From assembly GCA_964346765.1 (NCBI GenBank), contig CAYFWB010000006.1, forward strand, positions 45,417-109,416: a stretch of 64,000 nt of DNA. The letters run 5' to 3'. Of the stretch, positions 8,400-16,312 are shown one piece after another. The notes under the pieces are model-generated. The model did no database searches. It was not told the origin of the DNA and saw only the letters and a list, made by a program, of their open reading frames with translations. Position 1 is the first letter of the stretch. Each line of letters opens with the position of its first letter. The translations under genes and the position numbers were made by a program. The stretch is from JBGSPQ01 sp964346765 (lineage in GTDB: Bacteria; Patescibacteriota; Gracilibacteria; UBA1369).

Positions 8400-10223
8400 T
8401 TAGTTTGCTATTTTATTTTGGTAATCGTGGTAATCACGAATAAATTCCACAAGCGCATCATGTTCGATGATTTCATTTTCTATTTTGGCATACCATTCAT
8501 TTGCTTTTTGTTTATCTTCTTCTTTCATAGCCATTTTAAAATAATAAAGGCATTTTACTTCTTCATTCATCCAATCCATATTGTCTCTTAAACCTCGCAT
8601 TTTAAACTCTCCCGCAGGATCCGGTGGAGGGGTGGAATCTTGACTGTACATTAAGACAAAGTTATAGGGTGTCAGATTCATGTCTCGAAAATTGTTAGGG
8701 ACAAGATCAATGAACAGCATTTTGCGATTTTCTTTTTTCAATTTATTTTCGATATATTGTTGGTTTATGTCCGGTCCGCGAGGATCTTGTTTAAGTTCAA
8801 TATCAGGTCGGATATTTTCAACTTTTCGGAGGTAATAAAGCGTGAATGTAATATTATCTTGCCCTTTACTTATAAGGTATCCATTTTTAGGAACACTTTC
8901 GAGCAGATTGCGGCTAAAATCATACGCCAGGTAGTTCCCGCTTTCATTATTGGAATAATAGTTGAGAGAAAATGTTAATATGGGTAAAAGAGTTAACAAT
9001 ATGTAAACAACTATTTTTATGGCTCTATGTTTGATTTTTTCATAAATTAACTTAATTCCCGCGGCACTAAAAATTAAAAGTAAGAGCGTAGCCGGTATGA
9101 GAAATGGTCGTGCACTAAAAGCAAATATTGGAATCATTTCCGAATGAAAGGGTATGATAATAAGCTGGATTGTTGAAAAGAATGCAAAAAGTCCAAGAAG
9201 CAGATAGTTTATTTTTTTGTAATTCTTAAACAAATAGTAGACGCCAAGTAAAAAGAGAATTATAGGAAGATACAACAATTGTTGACATAGCTTGTGCATG
9301 TAAATTATCAGTCCGTTTTGGTTATTAACCGCCCATTTTTGCGCGTAGTTTCCGATCGTGTCTTTAATGCTGATTAACCATGGGGGCATTATGCCTTGAT
9401 CGGTTTCCGATGGTTTCGAACGGCTGATATTAATTGTTCCTCCAAATGATTTTCTGTTGATAAAGTTGATAAACTTTGCCGGAGTATTAAGGGCTTCGCG
9501 ATTTGATATCGCGGGATTATAATAAGGGCCAAGTGATGACCGGATTGGCAAATAAAGATTTACTGATAGGCCAATAATGAGGAGGAGGGTGCAAATTGCC
9601 AGTATTTTGGGGCTGATGATGGCTCGCCAGTTCCTCAAAATTATGAATAAAAAGATTGGCGGTGCGGCCAGAAAAATTTGATGGCTGTTTGATAAACTCA
9701 AGCCAAAGACAAGTGCTGTCAGGTAAAGATATTTATTGCGTTGTTCCTTGTCCCAAAGTACTAATAAAAATATTATTAAAATTAGAAAAAAGGAGTTCAG
9801 TGTGTAAATTTCCGTACGGATGGACTGCGACCAGAAAATGTCTGAAAAGGCGAAAAAAAGGCTTGTAGAAATCGCTATAGCATCATTTTTTAAGATTTTT
9901 TTTAATACCAAATATAAAACCATTACTGTAGCGGCCGCGAAAAAGGCGGACATCAGGTTAACCCTCCACCCAATATTCCCGAATGGAATGATTATTGTAA
10001 AAAGTTTTCCCAAAAGCGTATGCAAGGGGTATCCGGAGGGATGGGCGATATCGAGCGTTGCCGCCGCAGTAATTAGTTCACCTGAATCTTCGGTACCTAC
10101 GGTAGGGTAAAGAGTCAGAATATAAACGATGAAGGACGAAATAAATACTACCAGGGATTTGTGCAGATCGGTGATGTTCCACTTGCTTATTGCCTTGATG
10201 ATAGATGTTTTATTGAGTATCAA
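8400..10223 (-). CDS. DUF2723 membrane protein, putative O-mannosyltransferase-like
   Basis: A 607-residue polytopic membrane protein. The N-terminal part contains the DUF2723 signature: TEDSGELITAAATLDIAHPS, then GYPLHTLLGKLF and NIGWRVNLMSAFF. About ten hydrophobic segments follow up to residue 430, and the last 170 residues form a soluble domain. DUF2723 belongs to the GT-C superfamily and is related to eukaryotic TMEM260-type O-mannosyltransferases. The TEDSGE acidic pair after the first span would be the catalytic site. Together with the DPM1-like gene directly downstream it suggests transfer of a polyprenol-linked sugar to a protein or glycan outside the membrane. Confidence 0.88.
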   Translation of the reverse strand: MILNKTSIIKAISKWNITDLHKSLVVFISSFIVYILTLYPTVGTEDSGELITAAATLDIAHPSGYPLHTLLGKLFTIIIPFGNIGWRVNLMSAFFAAATVMVLYLVLKKILKNDAIAISTSLFFAFSDIFWSQSIRTEIYTLNSFFLILIIFLLVLWDKEQRNKYLYLTALVFGLSLSNSHQIFLAAPPIFLFIILRNWRAIISPKILAICTLLLIIGLSVNLYLPIRSSLGPYYNPAISNREALNTPAKFINFINRKSFGGTINISRSKPSETDQGIMPPWLISIKDTIGNYAQKWAVNNQNGLIIYMHKLCQQLLYLPIILFLLGVYYLFKNYKKINYLLLGLFAFFSTIQLIIIPFHSEMIPIFAFSARPFLIPATLLLLIFSAAGIKLIYEKIKHRAIKIVVYILLTLLPILTFSLNYYSNNESGNYLAYDFSRNLLESVPKNGYLISKGQDNITFTLYYLRKVENIRPDIELKQDPRGPDINQQYIENKLKKENRKMLFIDLVPNNFRDMNLTPYNFVLMYSQDSTPPPDPAGEFKMRGLRDNMDWMNEEVKCLYYFKMAMKEEDKQKANEWYAKIENEIIEHDALVEFIRDYHDYQNKIAN

Positions 10224-10381
10224 TTTTATTTATTATTGTGTTTATTTTAGTGTATTTGTTTGTGTTTTTGAACACTAAAGATTATCACCTTCCTGAGACC
10301 CATATGATGTTTAGGATGTGGATTTCGGAAATAATTTAGAGTATGGTTCAATCGGTAGTTGATGATTTTTCAGGTTGTTTT

Positions 10382-11320
10382 ATGAAAAAGAAAGTTTTAG
10401 TTACGGGTGGCGCGGGGTTTTTGGGTTCACATCTTTGCGAGAAATTGTTGAGTAAGGGTTGTAAAGTGGTTTGTCTAGATAATTTTTATACCGGGAGTAA
10501 GGCGAATGTTGCTCATTTGTTTCTGAATTCTGATTTTGAGATGTTGGAACATGATGTAATTATTCCAATTTTTGTTGAAGTGGATGAGATATATAATTTG
10601 GCGTGCCCAGCTTCTCCAATTCATTATCAGTCTGATCCTGTTCGTACAATCAAAACCAGTTTTACGGGTGCTGTGAATATGTTGGATTTGGCGAAAAAAA
10701 CCGGCGCCAAAATTCTTCAAGCTTCAACCTCTGAAGTCTATGGTGATCCGGAAGTACATCCGCAAACAGAGGACTACTGGGGAAAGGTTAATCCGATTGG
10801 TGTTCGAAGCTGTTATGATGAGGGGAAAAGGGCGGCTGAATGTTTGATGATGGACTATAGACGTCAAAACAAAGTCAATTCCAAAATAGTTCGTATTTTC
10901 AATACGTATGGTCCGAGAATGGCTGTTGATGATGGACGCGTTGTCAGTAATTTTATCGTTAAGGCTCTTCGAAATGAGGATATTACCGTTTTTGGGGATG
11001 GTTCTCAGACGAGATCTTTTTGTTTTGTTTCGGATTTGATTGAAGGGATGGTGAAAATGATGGATGGGCCTGATGAGTTTTTTGGTCCTGTCAATTTGGG
11101 GAATACAAGTGAATTTTCCATTTTGGATTTGGCGAGTTTGATAATAAAATTAACTCGGAGTTATTCCAAAGTTGTTTATCTGCATTTACCTGAAGATGAT
11201 CCCGTTCAACGCAAACCGGATATTTCTTTGGCTGAAAATATGCTTAAATGGAAGCCTGAAATTGAGCCGGAACAGGGGCTGAATCTTACTATTAATTACT
11301 TTAAGGATTTAGTTAAATAG
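10382..11320 (+). CDS. UDP-glucuronate decarboxylase (UDP-xylose synthase)
   Basis: A 312-residue extended short-chain dehydrogenase. I start at 10382 (MKKKVLVTGGAGFLGSHLCE), which puts the NAD-binding GXXGXXG at residue 9, as in the family. An in-frame ATG 39 bases upstream adds a non-homologous leader. ACPASPIHYQSDPVRTIKTS, LQASTSEVYGDPEVHPQ, SCYDEGKRAAECLMMDY (YXXXK catalytic pair) and FNTYGPRM are diagnostic for UDP-glucuronate decarboxylase, which converts UDP-glucuronate to UDP-xylose. The gene is divergent from the glycosyltransferase operon and precedes UDP-glucose dehydrogenase by 24 bases, so the pair supplies UDP-glucuronate and UDP-xylose. Confidence 0.93.
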   Translation: MKKKVLVTGGAGFLGSHLCEKLLSKGCKVVCLDNFYTGSKANVAHLFLNSDFEMLEHDVIIPIFVEVDEIYNLACPASPIHYQSDPVRTIKTSFTGAVNMLDLAKKTGAKILQASTSEVYGDPEVHPQTEDYWGKVNPIGVRSCYDEGKRAAECLMMDYRRQNKVNSKIVRIFNTYGPRMAVDDGRVVSNFIVKALRNEDITVFGDGSQTRSFCFVSDLIEGMVKMMDGPDEFFGPVNLGNTSEFSILDLASLIIKLTRSYSKVVYLHLPEDDPVQRKPDISLAENMLKWKPEIEPEQGLNLTINYFKDLVK

Positions 11321-11344
11321 CGTATAAGTTTAATATTTTTTAAT

Positions 11345-12730
11345 ATGGAAGGGGTTAGAACCAAAAAAATTCTTTGTATCGGTGCCGGCTATGTTGGTGG
11401 CCCCACTATGGCGATGATTGCTTATAAATGTCCCGACCATATTATAACTGTGACTGATATTAATGGAGATAGAATTGCGGCCTGGAATAGCGATAATCTT
11501 CCTATTTATGAACCCGGTCTTGATGAAATTGTTAAGGAAACCCGGGGTAGAAATCTTTTTTTTGATACTGATATTCCAAGGCTGATAGAGGAAAATGATA
11601 TTATTTTTGTCAGTGTTAATACTCCGACTAAAACGTTTGGGGTTGGTGCGGGCATGGCTTCCGATCTGCAAAATGTGGAGAAAACCGCGAGAACTATTCT
11701 TAAATACGCAAAAACATCCAAAATTGTTATTGAAAAGAGTACTTTGCCGGTCAGGACGGCTCTGGCCATGCAAAGAATATTCAGTACTTCGAAAAGTGAT
11801 ATTAAGTTTGAGGTTTTATCAAATCCTGAATTCTTGGCAGAAGGCACGGCTATTAATGATCTGGAATTCCCCGACAGGGTGCTTATTGGTTGCGATAATT
11901 CTGAAAAAGGATTGGAGGCCTGTGCTCTCCTAAAAGATCTTTATGCCAGATGGATACCTTTTGAAAAAATTATTGTTTCAAATCTTTGGAGCAGTGAATT
12001 ATCAAAACTGGTAGCAAATGCTTTTCTGGCGCAACGCGTGTCTTCGATTAACTCAATCTCTGCATTATGCGAAAACACCGGCGCGGATATTGAAGAGGTC
12101 GCAAGAGCCGTTGGTGCCGACAGCCGTATTGGAAGCCGTTTTTTGAATGCGGGTGTGGGTTTTGGCGGATCTTGTTTTACAAAAGATATATTGAATTTGG
12201 TTTATTTGTGTCGTCATTATGGGCTGAATGAGGTCGCGGATTATTGGGAAGGTGTCATTAAAATAAATACTTTCCAACAGCACAGGTTTGTGACGAACAT
12301 TTTGAATGCGATGTTCAATACGCTGGCGGGCAAAAAAATATGTTTACTGGGGTTTGCTTTTAAGGCAAATACCGGTGATACTCGTGAAAGCCCCGCTTAT
12401 TATATTGCAAAAAGGTTGCTTGAGGAAAATGTTGAGTTAGTTATTTCCGATCCGAAAGCGCTGGAAAATGCGAAACGTGATCTTTCTGATTATGGTGAAA
12501 AAGTGAAATTTATTTTGGATCCTTACGAAGCGGCGGAGGGTTGCCATGCGATTGCCGTATTAACAGAATGGGAGCTTTATAAAGATTTGGATTATCAAAA
12601 AATATTTGATTCAATGATAAAACCTGCTTTTTTGTTTGATGGTAGGAATATTGTGGATAGCGAAAAATGTTTTAATATTGGATTTAATGTTTATCCGATG
12701 GGCAAAGAGGCTCTTCATAATTTTGGGTAA
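11345..12730 (+). CDS. UDP-glucose 6-dehydrogenase, animal-type subfamily
   Basis: A 461-residue enzyme oxidising UDP-glucose to UDP-glucuronate with NAD. Visible parts: the N-terminal Rossmann motif ILCIGAGYVGGPT, DINGDRIAAWNS, LPIYEPGLDEIV, VSVNTPT, the active-site region GFGGSCFTKDILNLVY with its catalytic Cys, and the C-terminal UDP-binding domain with FAFKANTGDTRESPA. The length and the YVGGPT and IAAWNS motifs match the animal/plant-like subfamily rather than the shorter Ugd/TuaD form. It directly follows the decarboxylase gene, consistent with a two-step UDP-xylose route. A decayed copy of its 3' end lies at 83-236. Confidence 0.95.
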   Translation: MEGVRTKKILCIGAGYVGGPTMAMIAYKCPDHIITVTDINGDRIAAWNSDNLPIYEPGLDEIVKETRGRNLFFDTDIPRLIEENDIIFVSVNTPTKTFGVGAGMASDLQNVEKTARTILKYAKTSKIVIEKSTLPVRTALAMQRIFSTSKSDIKFEVLSNPEFLAEGTAINDLEFPDRVLIGCDNSEKGLEACALLKDLYARWIPFEKIIVSNLWSSELSKLVANAFLAQRVSSINSISALCENTGADIEEVARAVGADSRIGSRFLNAGVGFGGSCFTKDILNLVYLCRHYGLNEVADYWEGVIKINTFQQHRFVTNILNAMFNTLAGKKICLLGFAFKANTGDTRESPAYYIAKRLLEENVELVISDPKALENAKRDLSDYGEKVKFILDPYEAAEGCHAIAVLTEWELYKDLDYQKIFDSMIKPAFLFDGRNIVDSEKCFNIGFNVYPMGKEALHNFG

Positions 12731-12993
12731 ATTTAGTGCTTTCAAAAATGCGACCGTCATATCACTTTTGGATTTTTCCTTATGTATTTTTGTACCTTAG
12801 AGGGTCGAAGAAAAAAAATTGTTGCAGGATTTGTACGTAATATTCTTTTCTTGTAGCTCCATGTAGCCTTGATGCCGTTTTAATTTACTATACTTTCCGC
12901 CCGTCCTTCACTGGATATAGTGCTTCCTCACATTCAAGTTTTTTTGGGCCTTTTTAGTAGCCGGCGTGAAAGTTTTTCTTTTTGCAATCTGTC

Positions 12994-13022
12994 TTGATTT
13001 CTTTGTTTAACAAGAGTAAAGT
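12994..13022 (+). promoter_or_regulatory. Putative promoter of the feo operon
   Basis: TTGATT at 12994-12999 and TAAAGT at 13017-13022 are separated by 17 bases. Each matches four or more of the six sigma-70 consensus bases. Transcription would start next to the palindromes listed below, so a bound regulator would block it. Confidence 0.45.
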
Positions 13023-13043
13023 TAGGCGGACTTAACTTAAGTT
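13021..13043 (+). promoter_or_regulatory. Putative DtxR-family operator
   Basis: Two overlapping inverted repeats sit directly before the regulator's ATG. GTTAGGCGGACTTAAC at 13021-13036 is an imperfect dyad (GTTAnG...CnTAAC), and AACTTAAGTT at 13034-13043 is a perfect 10-base palindrome. TTAGG...CTTAA-like dyads are typical for DtxR/IdeR proteins, and the first gene of the operon is such a protein, so iron-dependent autorepression is a reasonable inference. Confidence 0.45.
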
Positions 13044-13044
13044 C

Positions 13045-13452
13045 ATGAACTCAATAAGCAGGGAAGATTATTTGCGTGCGGTTTTTTGTTTGAATGAGAC
13101 GGATAATACAAATGTTAAATCTGTCGATATTGCCAAATATCTTGGTGTTTCCAAACCGGCTGTTTCTGAAATGCTAAAGAAACTAAAAAAACAAAAATTA
13201 ATAATAATGTCGCCCTATTCTAAAATTTCCTTGAGCCTGAAAGGATTTAAAGAGGCCAGAAAACTAACTTATAAGCACAGGGTAATCGAGCTGTTTCTGA
13301 AAGAAGTTTTGCATTACGATGAAAACCAGCTCCATCAGGAAGCCCACAAACTTGAACACGCCGTTTCCGACGAACTGGCGGTCAAAATATCGGCGCTACT
13401 TAATAAGCCGCAGTATTGTCCATGTGGCCACAAAATTCCTAATATCAATTAG
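13045..13452 (+). CDS. DtxR/MntR-family metal-dependent regulator
   Basis: A 135-residue metalloregulator. The N-terminal winged helix includes SREDYLRAVFCLNE, the recognition helix region VSKPAVSEMLKKLKKQKLI, and a wing ending at LSLKGFKEA. The second half, HRVIELFLKEVLHYDENQLHQEAHKLEHAVSDE, carries the His/Glu/Cys-type metal ligands and the dimerisation helices; CPCGHKIP near the end supplies more possible ligands. There is no SH3-like third domain, so it is the short MntR-like form, though its neighbours point to iron. Its TAG stop is followed at once by the feoA ATG, which indicates an operon in which the regulator controls its own ferrous-iron transporter. Confidence 0.9.
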   Translation: MNSISREDYLRAVFCLNETDNTNVKSVDIAKYLGVSKPAVSEMLKKLKKQKLIIMSPYSKISLSLKGFKEARKLTYKHRVIELFLKEVLHYDENQLHQEAHKLEHAVSDELAVKISALLNKPQYCPCGHKIPNIN

Positions 13453-13683
13453 ATGGTAAAAGAAGTGTTATCCCAATTTAAGCAAAACGACCTGGTAGTT
13501 ATTAAAGGCATTAATTGCGGAAGAAATTTTTCCAGAAGACTGTGCGACCTGGGTCTTTTTGAAGGTAGTGAAGTCCGAATTATCAAAAATGACAATTTCG
13601 GCCCAATTGTCATACAGGTGTTACATTCTAAAATCGCTCTGGGTCGCGGCGAAGCTGAAAAAATTTATGCGGAAAAAAAATGA
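13453..13683 (+). CDS. feoA: Ferrous iron transport protein A
   Basis: A 76-residue SH3-like FeoA protein. The core GRNFSRRLCDLGLFEGSEVRIIKND followed by VIQVLHSKIALGRGEAEKI is the normal family pattern. FeoA is a small cytoplasmic protein that helps FeoB work, probably by contacting its G domain. It starts on the base after the regulator stop. Its TGA stop lies 17 bases inside feoB, so the two are translationally coupled and TGA is clearly read as stop in this organism. Confidence 0.93.
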   Translation: MVKEVLSQFKQNDLVVIKGINCGRNFSRRLCDLGLFEGSEVRIIKNDNFGPIVIQVLHSKIALGRGEAEKIYAEKK

Positions 13684-15724
13684 ACTAGTTATCGGATTGA
13701 CGGGTAATCCCAATACGGGGAAATCTACTTTATTTAATGCTTTAACCGGCGCAAGGCAACACACCGGTAACTGGCCGGGAAAAACGGTGGAAAAAAAAGA
13801 GGGTGAATTTTCTCATAATAGTAAAATAATTAAGCTTGTTGATCTGCCGGGGTCTTACAGCCTAACCGCCTTTACGGAAGAAGAATTGATTACCACGGAA
13901 TTTATTTTGGGGGTTAAACCGGATGTTGTGGTTCAGATTCTTGATTCCCAGAATCTGGAAAGAAACTTATTTATGACTTTGCAATTGATTGAACTTCATG
14001 TGCCACTGGTGCTGGCTTTGAACATGGTTGATTTGGCGGATAAAAAGAAAGTCAAAATTTACGTTGAAAAATTATCGGTACTTTTGAATATTCCGGTAGT
14101 GATGATTGACGCCAAGCATAAGAAAGGAATAGGAAAACTGTTGGATGTGATCGCCGAACAGTCCGCAAAAAAAACTGTTTCCAAAGTTAAGATGACCTAC
14201 GGGAAAGAGGTTGAAGATGAACTTGCAAAAATCAAGGATTTTATTCAATCAAAAGAGAAAAGTATTAAACATAATGAATTAAACTGGGTTTCTTTGAAGA
14301 TGCTGGAAGGTGATTTGCGAGTGGAACAAAATTTTACGCAAAAAGCTTTTTATCCTGATTTAAAAATGGAAGTGGCGAAGAGCAGGGCTCACCTGGAACA
14401 GATTTATAACAAAGATATTCATAATATTCTGGCCAATGTGCGCTACGGGTTTATTAAGGGTTTATGCAAAGAAACCGTTGAATACAGCGAAAAGGATTGC
14501 ACGGAAAAAAGTGTCTCGGATAAAGCGGACCGTGTTTTGACAAATAAATTTTTGGGGATCCCGGTTTTTTTGGCGGTTAGCTGGCTGATGTTCCAGGCTA
14601 CTTTCAGTTTGTCGGAGCCTTTGATGGGGTGGATTGAATCTTTTTTTGAATATGTGGGGGGGCGCGGGGTTTCTCTGTTAGCGGGATTAAATATGCCCGA
14701 ATGGTTTGTTTCTTTGGTGGTTGACGGGATTATCGGCGGAGTTGGCGGCATTCTTGTTTTTGTTCCTATTATCGGAATTTTATTTTTGATTATCGCGGTG
14801 CTGGAAGATTCCGGATACATGGCCAGGGTGGCTTATGTGATGGATAAGTTGATGCACAAGATAGGTCTGCACGGGAAAGCTTTTTTACCTTTGGTGTTGG
14901 GTTTTGGTTGTAACGTGCCGGGAATTATGGCGACACGGACTCTTGAAACTAAAAAAGACAGGTTGCTTACAATCCTTATCAACCCATTTATGTCCTGTGG
15001 GGCTCGCTTGCCCGTTTATGCCTTATTCGCGGGTGCTTTTTTTTCCGCACACCGAGGATGGGTGATTTTTTCCCTTTATTTTGGAGGAGTGATAATAGCC
15101 ATTATTATGGGGCTGATTTTTAAAAAGATTTTTTCACAACGTTTGTCTTCGCCTTTTGTTATTGAACTCCCGCCTTATCGCTGGCCTTCTTTGAGCGGTA
15201 CTTTAATTCATGTATGGGAAAAAATTTGGATTTTTATCAAAAAAGCCGGGAGCATTATTCTTGTTTTTTCCATTATTATCTGGGCGCTGGCAAGCTTCCC
15301 TTACGGGGTTGATTATGGATCGGCTGATAGTTACGCGGGACAAATGGGGCAGGCTGTGTCACCGGTGTTTGAGCCGCTCGGTTTTGGTAACTGGCAGTCT
15401 TCGGTTGCTTTAATTTTTGGATTTGTGGCCAAAGAAGTGGTAGTGGGGTCTTTTGGCACGCTTTATGGAGTGGATGAAATTGAAAGTGATGAAGGTATCC
15501 ACTCTTTGAGTAATGCTTTGCAGAATGACTTTACACCACTTTCAGCTTATGCATTTATGGTTTTTGTTTTGTTGTATGTTCCTTGCATGGCAGTTTTGGC
15601 AGTGGTGAAAAGAGAACTAAATTCATGGAAATGGCCGCTTATTATGGTTGTATACACAACGTGTATCGCCTGGTTGATGGCTTTTATTGTTTACCAGGGA
15701 GGACTTTTATTAGGATTTAGTTAG
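13667..15724 (+). CDS. feoB: Ferrous iron transporter B
   Basis: A 685-residue FeoB, the membrane permease for Fe2+ with an N-terminal GTPase. I start at 13667 (MRKKNELVIGLTGN) since the G1 loop GNPNTGKST must be near the N-terminus; an upstream ATG would lie deep inside feoA. Other GTPase motifs are DLPGSYSL (G3) and NMVD (G4). The membrane part contains LGFGCNVPGIMATRTLE and FMSCGARLPVYALFAGAFF, the two Gate motifs with their conserved Cys, and GFVAKEVVVGSFGTLYGV. It is full-length and intact. It works with FeoA and the small Cys-rich protein that follows. Confidence 0.96.
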   Translation: MRKKNELVIGLTGNPNTGKSTLFNALTGARQHTGNWPGKTVEKKEGEFSHNSKIIKLVDLPGSYSLTAFTEEELITTEFILGVKPDVVVQILDSQNLERNLFMTLQLIELHVPLVLALNMVDLADKKKVKIYVEKLSVLLNIPVVMIDAKHKKGIGKLLDVIAEQSAKKTVSKVKMTYGKEVEDELAKIKDFIQSKEKSIKHNELNWVSLKMLEGDLRVEQNFTQKAFYPDLKMEVAKSRAHLEQIYNKDIHNILANVRYGFIKGLCKETVEYSEKDCTEKSVSDKADRVLTNKFLGIPVFLAVSWLMFQATFSLSEPLMGWIESFFEYVGGRGVSLLAGLNMPEWFVSLVVDGIIGGVGGILVFVPIIGILFLIIAVLEDSGYMARVAYVMDKLMHKIGLHGKAFLPLVLGFGCNVPGIMATRTLETKKDRLLTILINPFMSCGARLPVYALFAGAFFSAHRGWVIFSLYFGGVIIAIIMGLIFKKIFSQRLSSPFVIELPPYRWPSLSGTLIHVWEKIWIFIKKAGSIILVFSIIIWALASFPYGVDYGSADSYAGQMGQAVSPVFEPLGFGNWQSSVALIFGFVAKEVVVGSFGTLYGVDEIESDEGIHSLSNALQNDFTPLSAYAFMVFVLLYVPCMAVLAVVKRELNSWKWPLIMVVYTTCIAWLMAFIVYQGGLLLGFS

Positions 15725-15731
15725 TTCTCAT

Positions 15732-15875
15732 ATGAATTTTATCGATTTAATTATAATCTCTTTAATATTGGCGATCTGCATTGTTTTTGCTGTTTTTCAT
15801 ATTAGAAGATTTTTCAAAAATGATGATCCGTGCACCGGTTGCCCATATGCCGGAGGGTGTGGCAGAAAAAAATGA
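15732..15875 (+). CDS. FeoB-associated Cys-rich membrane protein
   Basis: A 47-residue protein starting 7 bases after feoB. Residues 4-23 form one hydrophobic span (IDLIIISLILAICIVFAVF). A basic segment follows, then a tail with three Cys in CTGCPYAGGC. This layout, a single N-terminal helix followed by CxxC and another Cys, is that of the FeoB-associated Cys-rich family often found last in feo operons. Its function is not established; iron or redox sensing at the membrane has been proposed for such proteins. A strong hairpin follows immediately, marking the operon end. Confidence 0.85.
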   Translation: MNFIDLIIISLILAICIVFAVFHIRRFFKNDDPCTGCPYAGGCGRKK

Positions 15876-15881
15876 CCATTA

Positions 15882-15911
15882 ACTAAACCCCGCTTTAAAG
15901 CGGGGTTTAGT
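15882..15911 (+). terminator. Terminator hairpin after the feo operon
   Basis: A perfect 30-base palindrome with arms ACTAAACCCCGC and GCGGGGTTTAGT around TTTAAA lies just after the last feo gene and 27 bases before the stop of the convergent gene at 15938. The GC-rich core makes a very stable stem. The T-tract is weak, so it may serve both directions. Confidence 0.75.
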
Positions 15912-15937
15912 ATGAATAAAAATAGTATCTAATTTTA

Positions 15938-16168
15938 TTAATTCCAAAGATTGAACGACGGCATCCAAGGTACCGGGCCGGGTTTTAAGGTGCTTGGAAT
16001 GCTGTTTTCAACAGGGGTATATAATATATTAGATTTCAGATCGTTTGCGCCCAGACCATGCATGTAAATTAAGGCGGCCAGAGCACCGGTCAAAACTCCC
16101 AGCCAGAAGAGCATAAAGAGTGACAGGTTTCTGTAACTGTTATCCTTTTTGTCATTACTATTTTTCAT
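15938..16168 (-). CDS. Small single-span membrane protein, unknown function
   Basis: A 76-residue protein not recognised as a known family. A polar, charged N-terminus (KNSNDKKDNSYRN) is followed by one hydrophobic span, FMLFWLGVLTGALAALIYM, and a short proline-rich tail ending PGPVPWMPSFNLWN that would face outside. I chose the ATG at 16168 because the promoter found upstream (16205-16233) would start transcription about where an alternative ATG at 16198 lies, leaving that one almost leaderless. It converges on the feo operon, with the shared hairpin between them. Confidence 0.55.
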   Translation of the reverse strand: MKNSNDKKDNSYRNLSLFMLFWLGVLTGALAALIYMHGLGANDLKSNILYTPVENSIPSTLKPGPVPWMPSFNLWN

Positions 16169-16204
16169 GTTTATTTTTGTTAAATTGTAAAATGACATCT
16201 GTAT

Positions 16205-16233
16205 ATACTAACACTTATTAGCTATACTGTCAA
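16205..16233 (-). promoter_or_regulatory. Putative sigma-70 promoter
   Basis: On the minus strand TTGACA (16228-16233) and TAGTAT (16205-16210) are spaced by exactly 17 bases. This would drive the small membrane protein gene and supports its downstream start codon. Confidence 0.55.
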
Positions 16234-16312
16234 TATATGAAGTAGTATTTTTCTTGGATTTGACGGGTATTTAAGTTAAAAAGACAGCTGATCTATCATA
16301 AACATTAAGAGA

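Larger units (their letters stand above)
12731..13044. other. Intergenic region before the iron operon
   Basis: This 314-base stretch has no open frame I can support. The first 250 bases are AT-rich with several T-runs, which could include a terminator for the UDP-sugar genes, but I see no strong stem. The last 50 bases hold the promoter and operator candidates of the iron operon, listed separately. Confidence 0.5.

Noticed and set aside
13681..13683. Recoding of UGA as Gly or Trp, as in Gracilibacteria or Absconditabacteria
   Set aside because: Genes end normally at TGA, as in feoA, and no gene needs an internal TGA to be read through.
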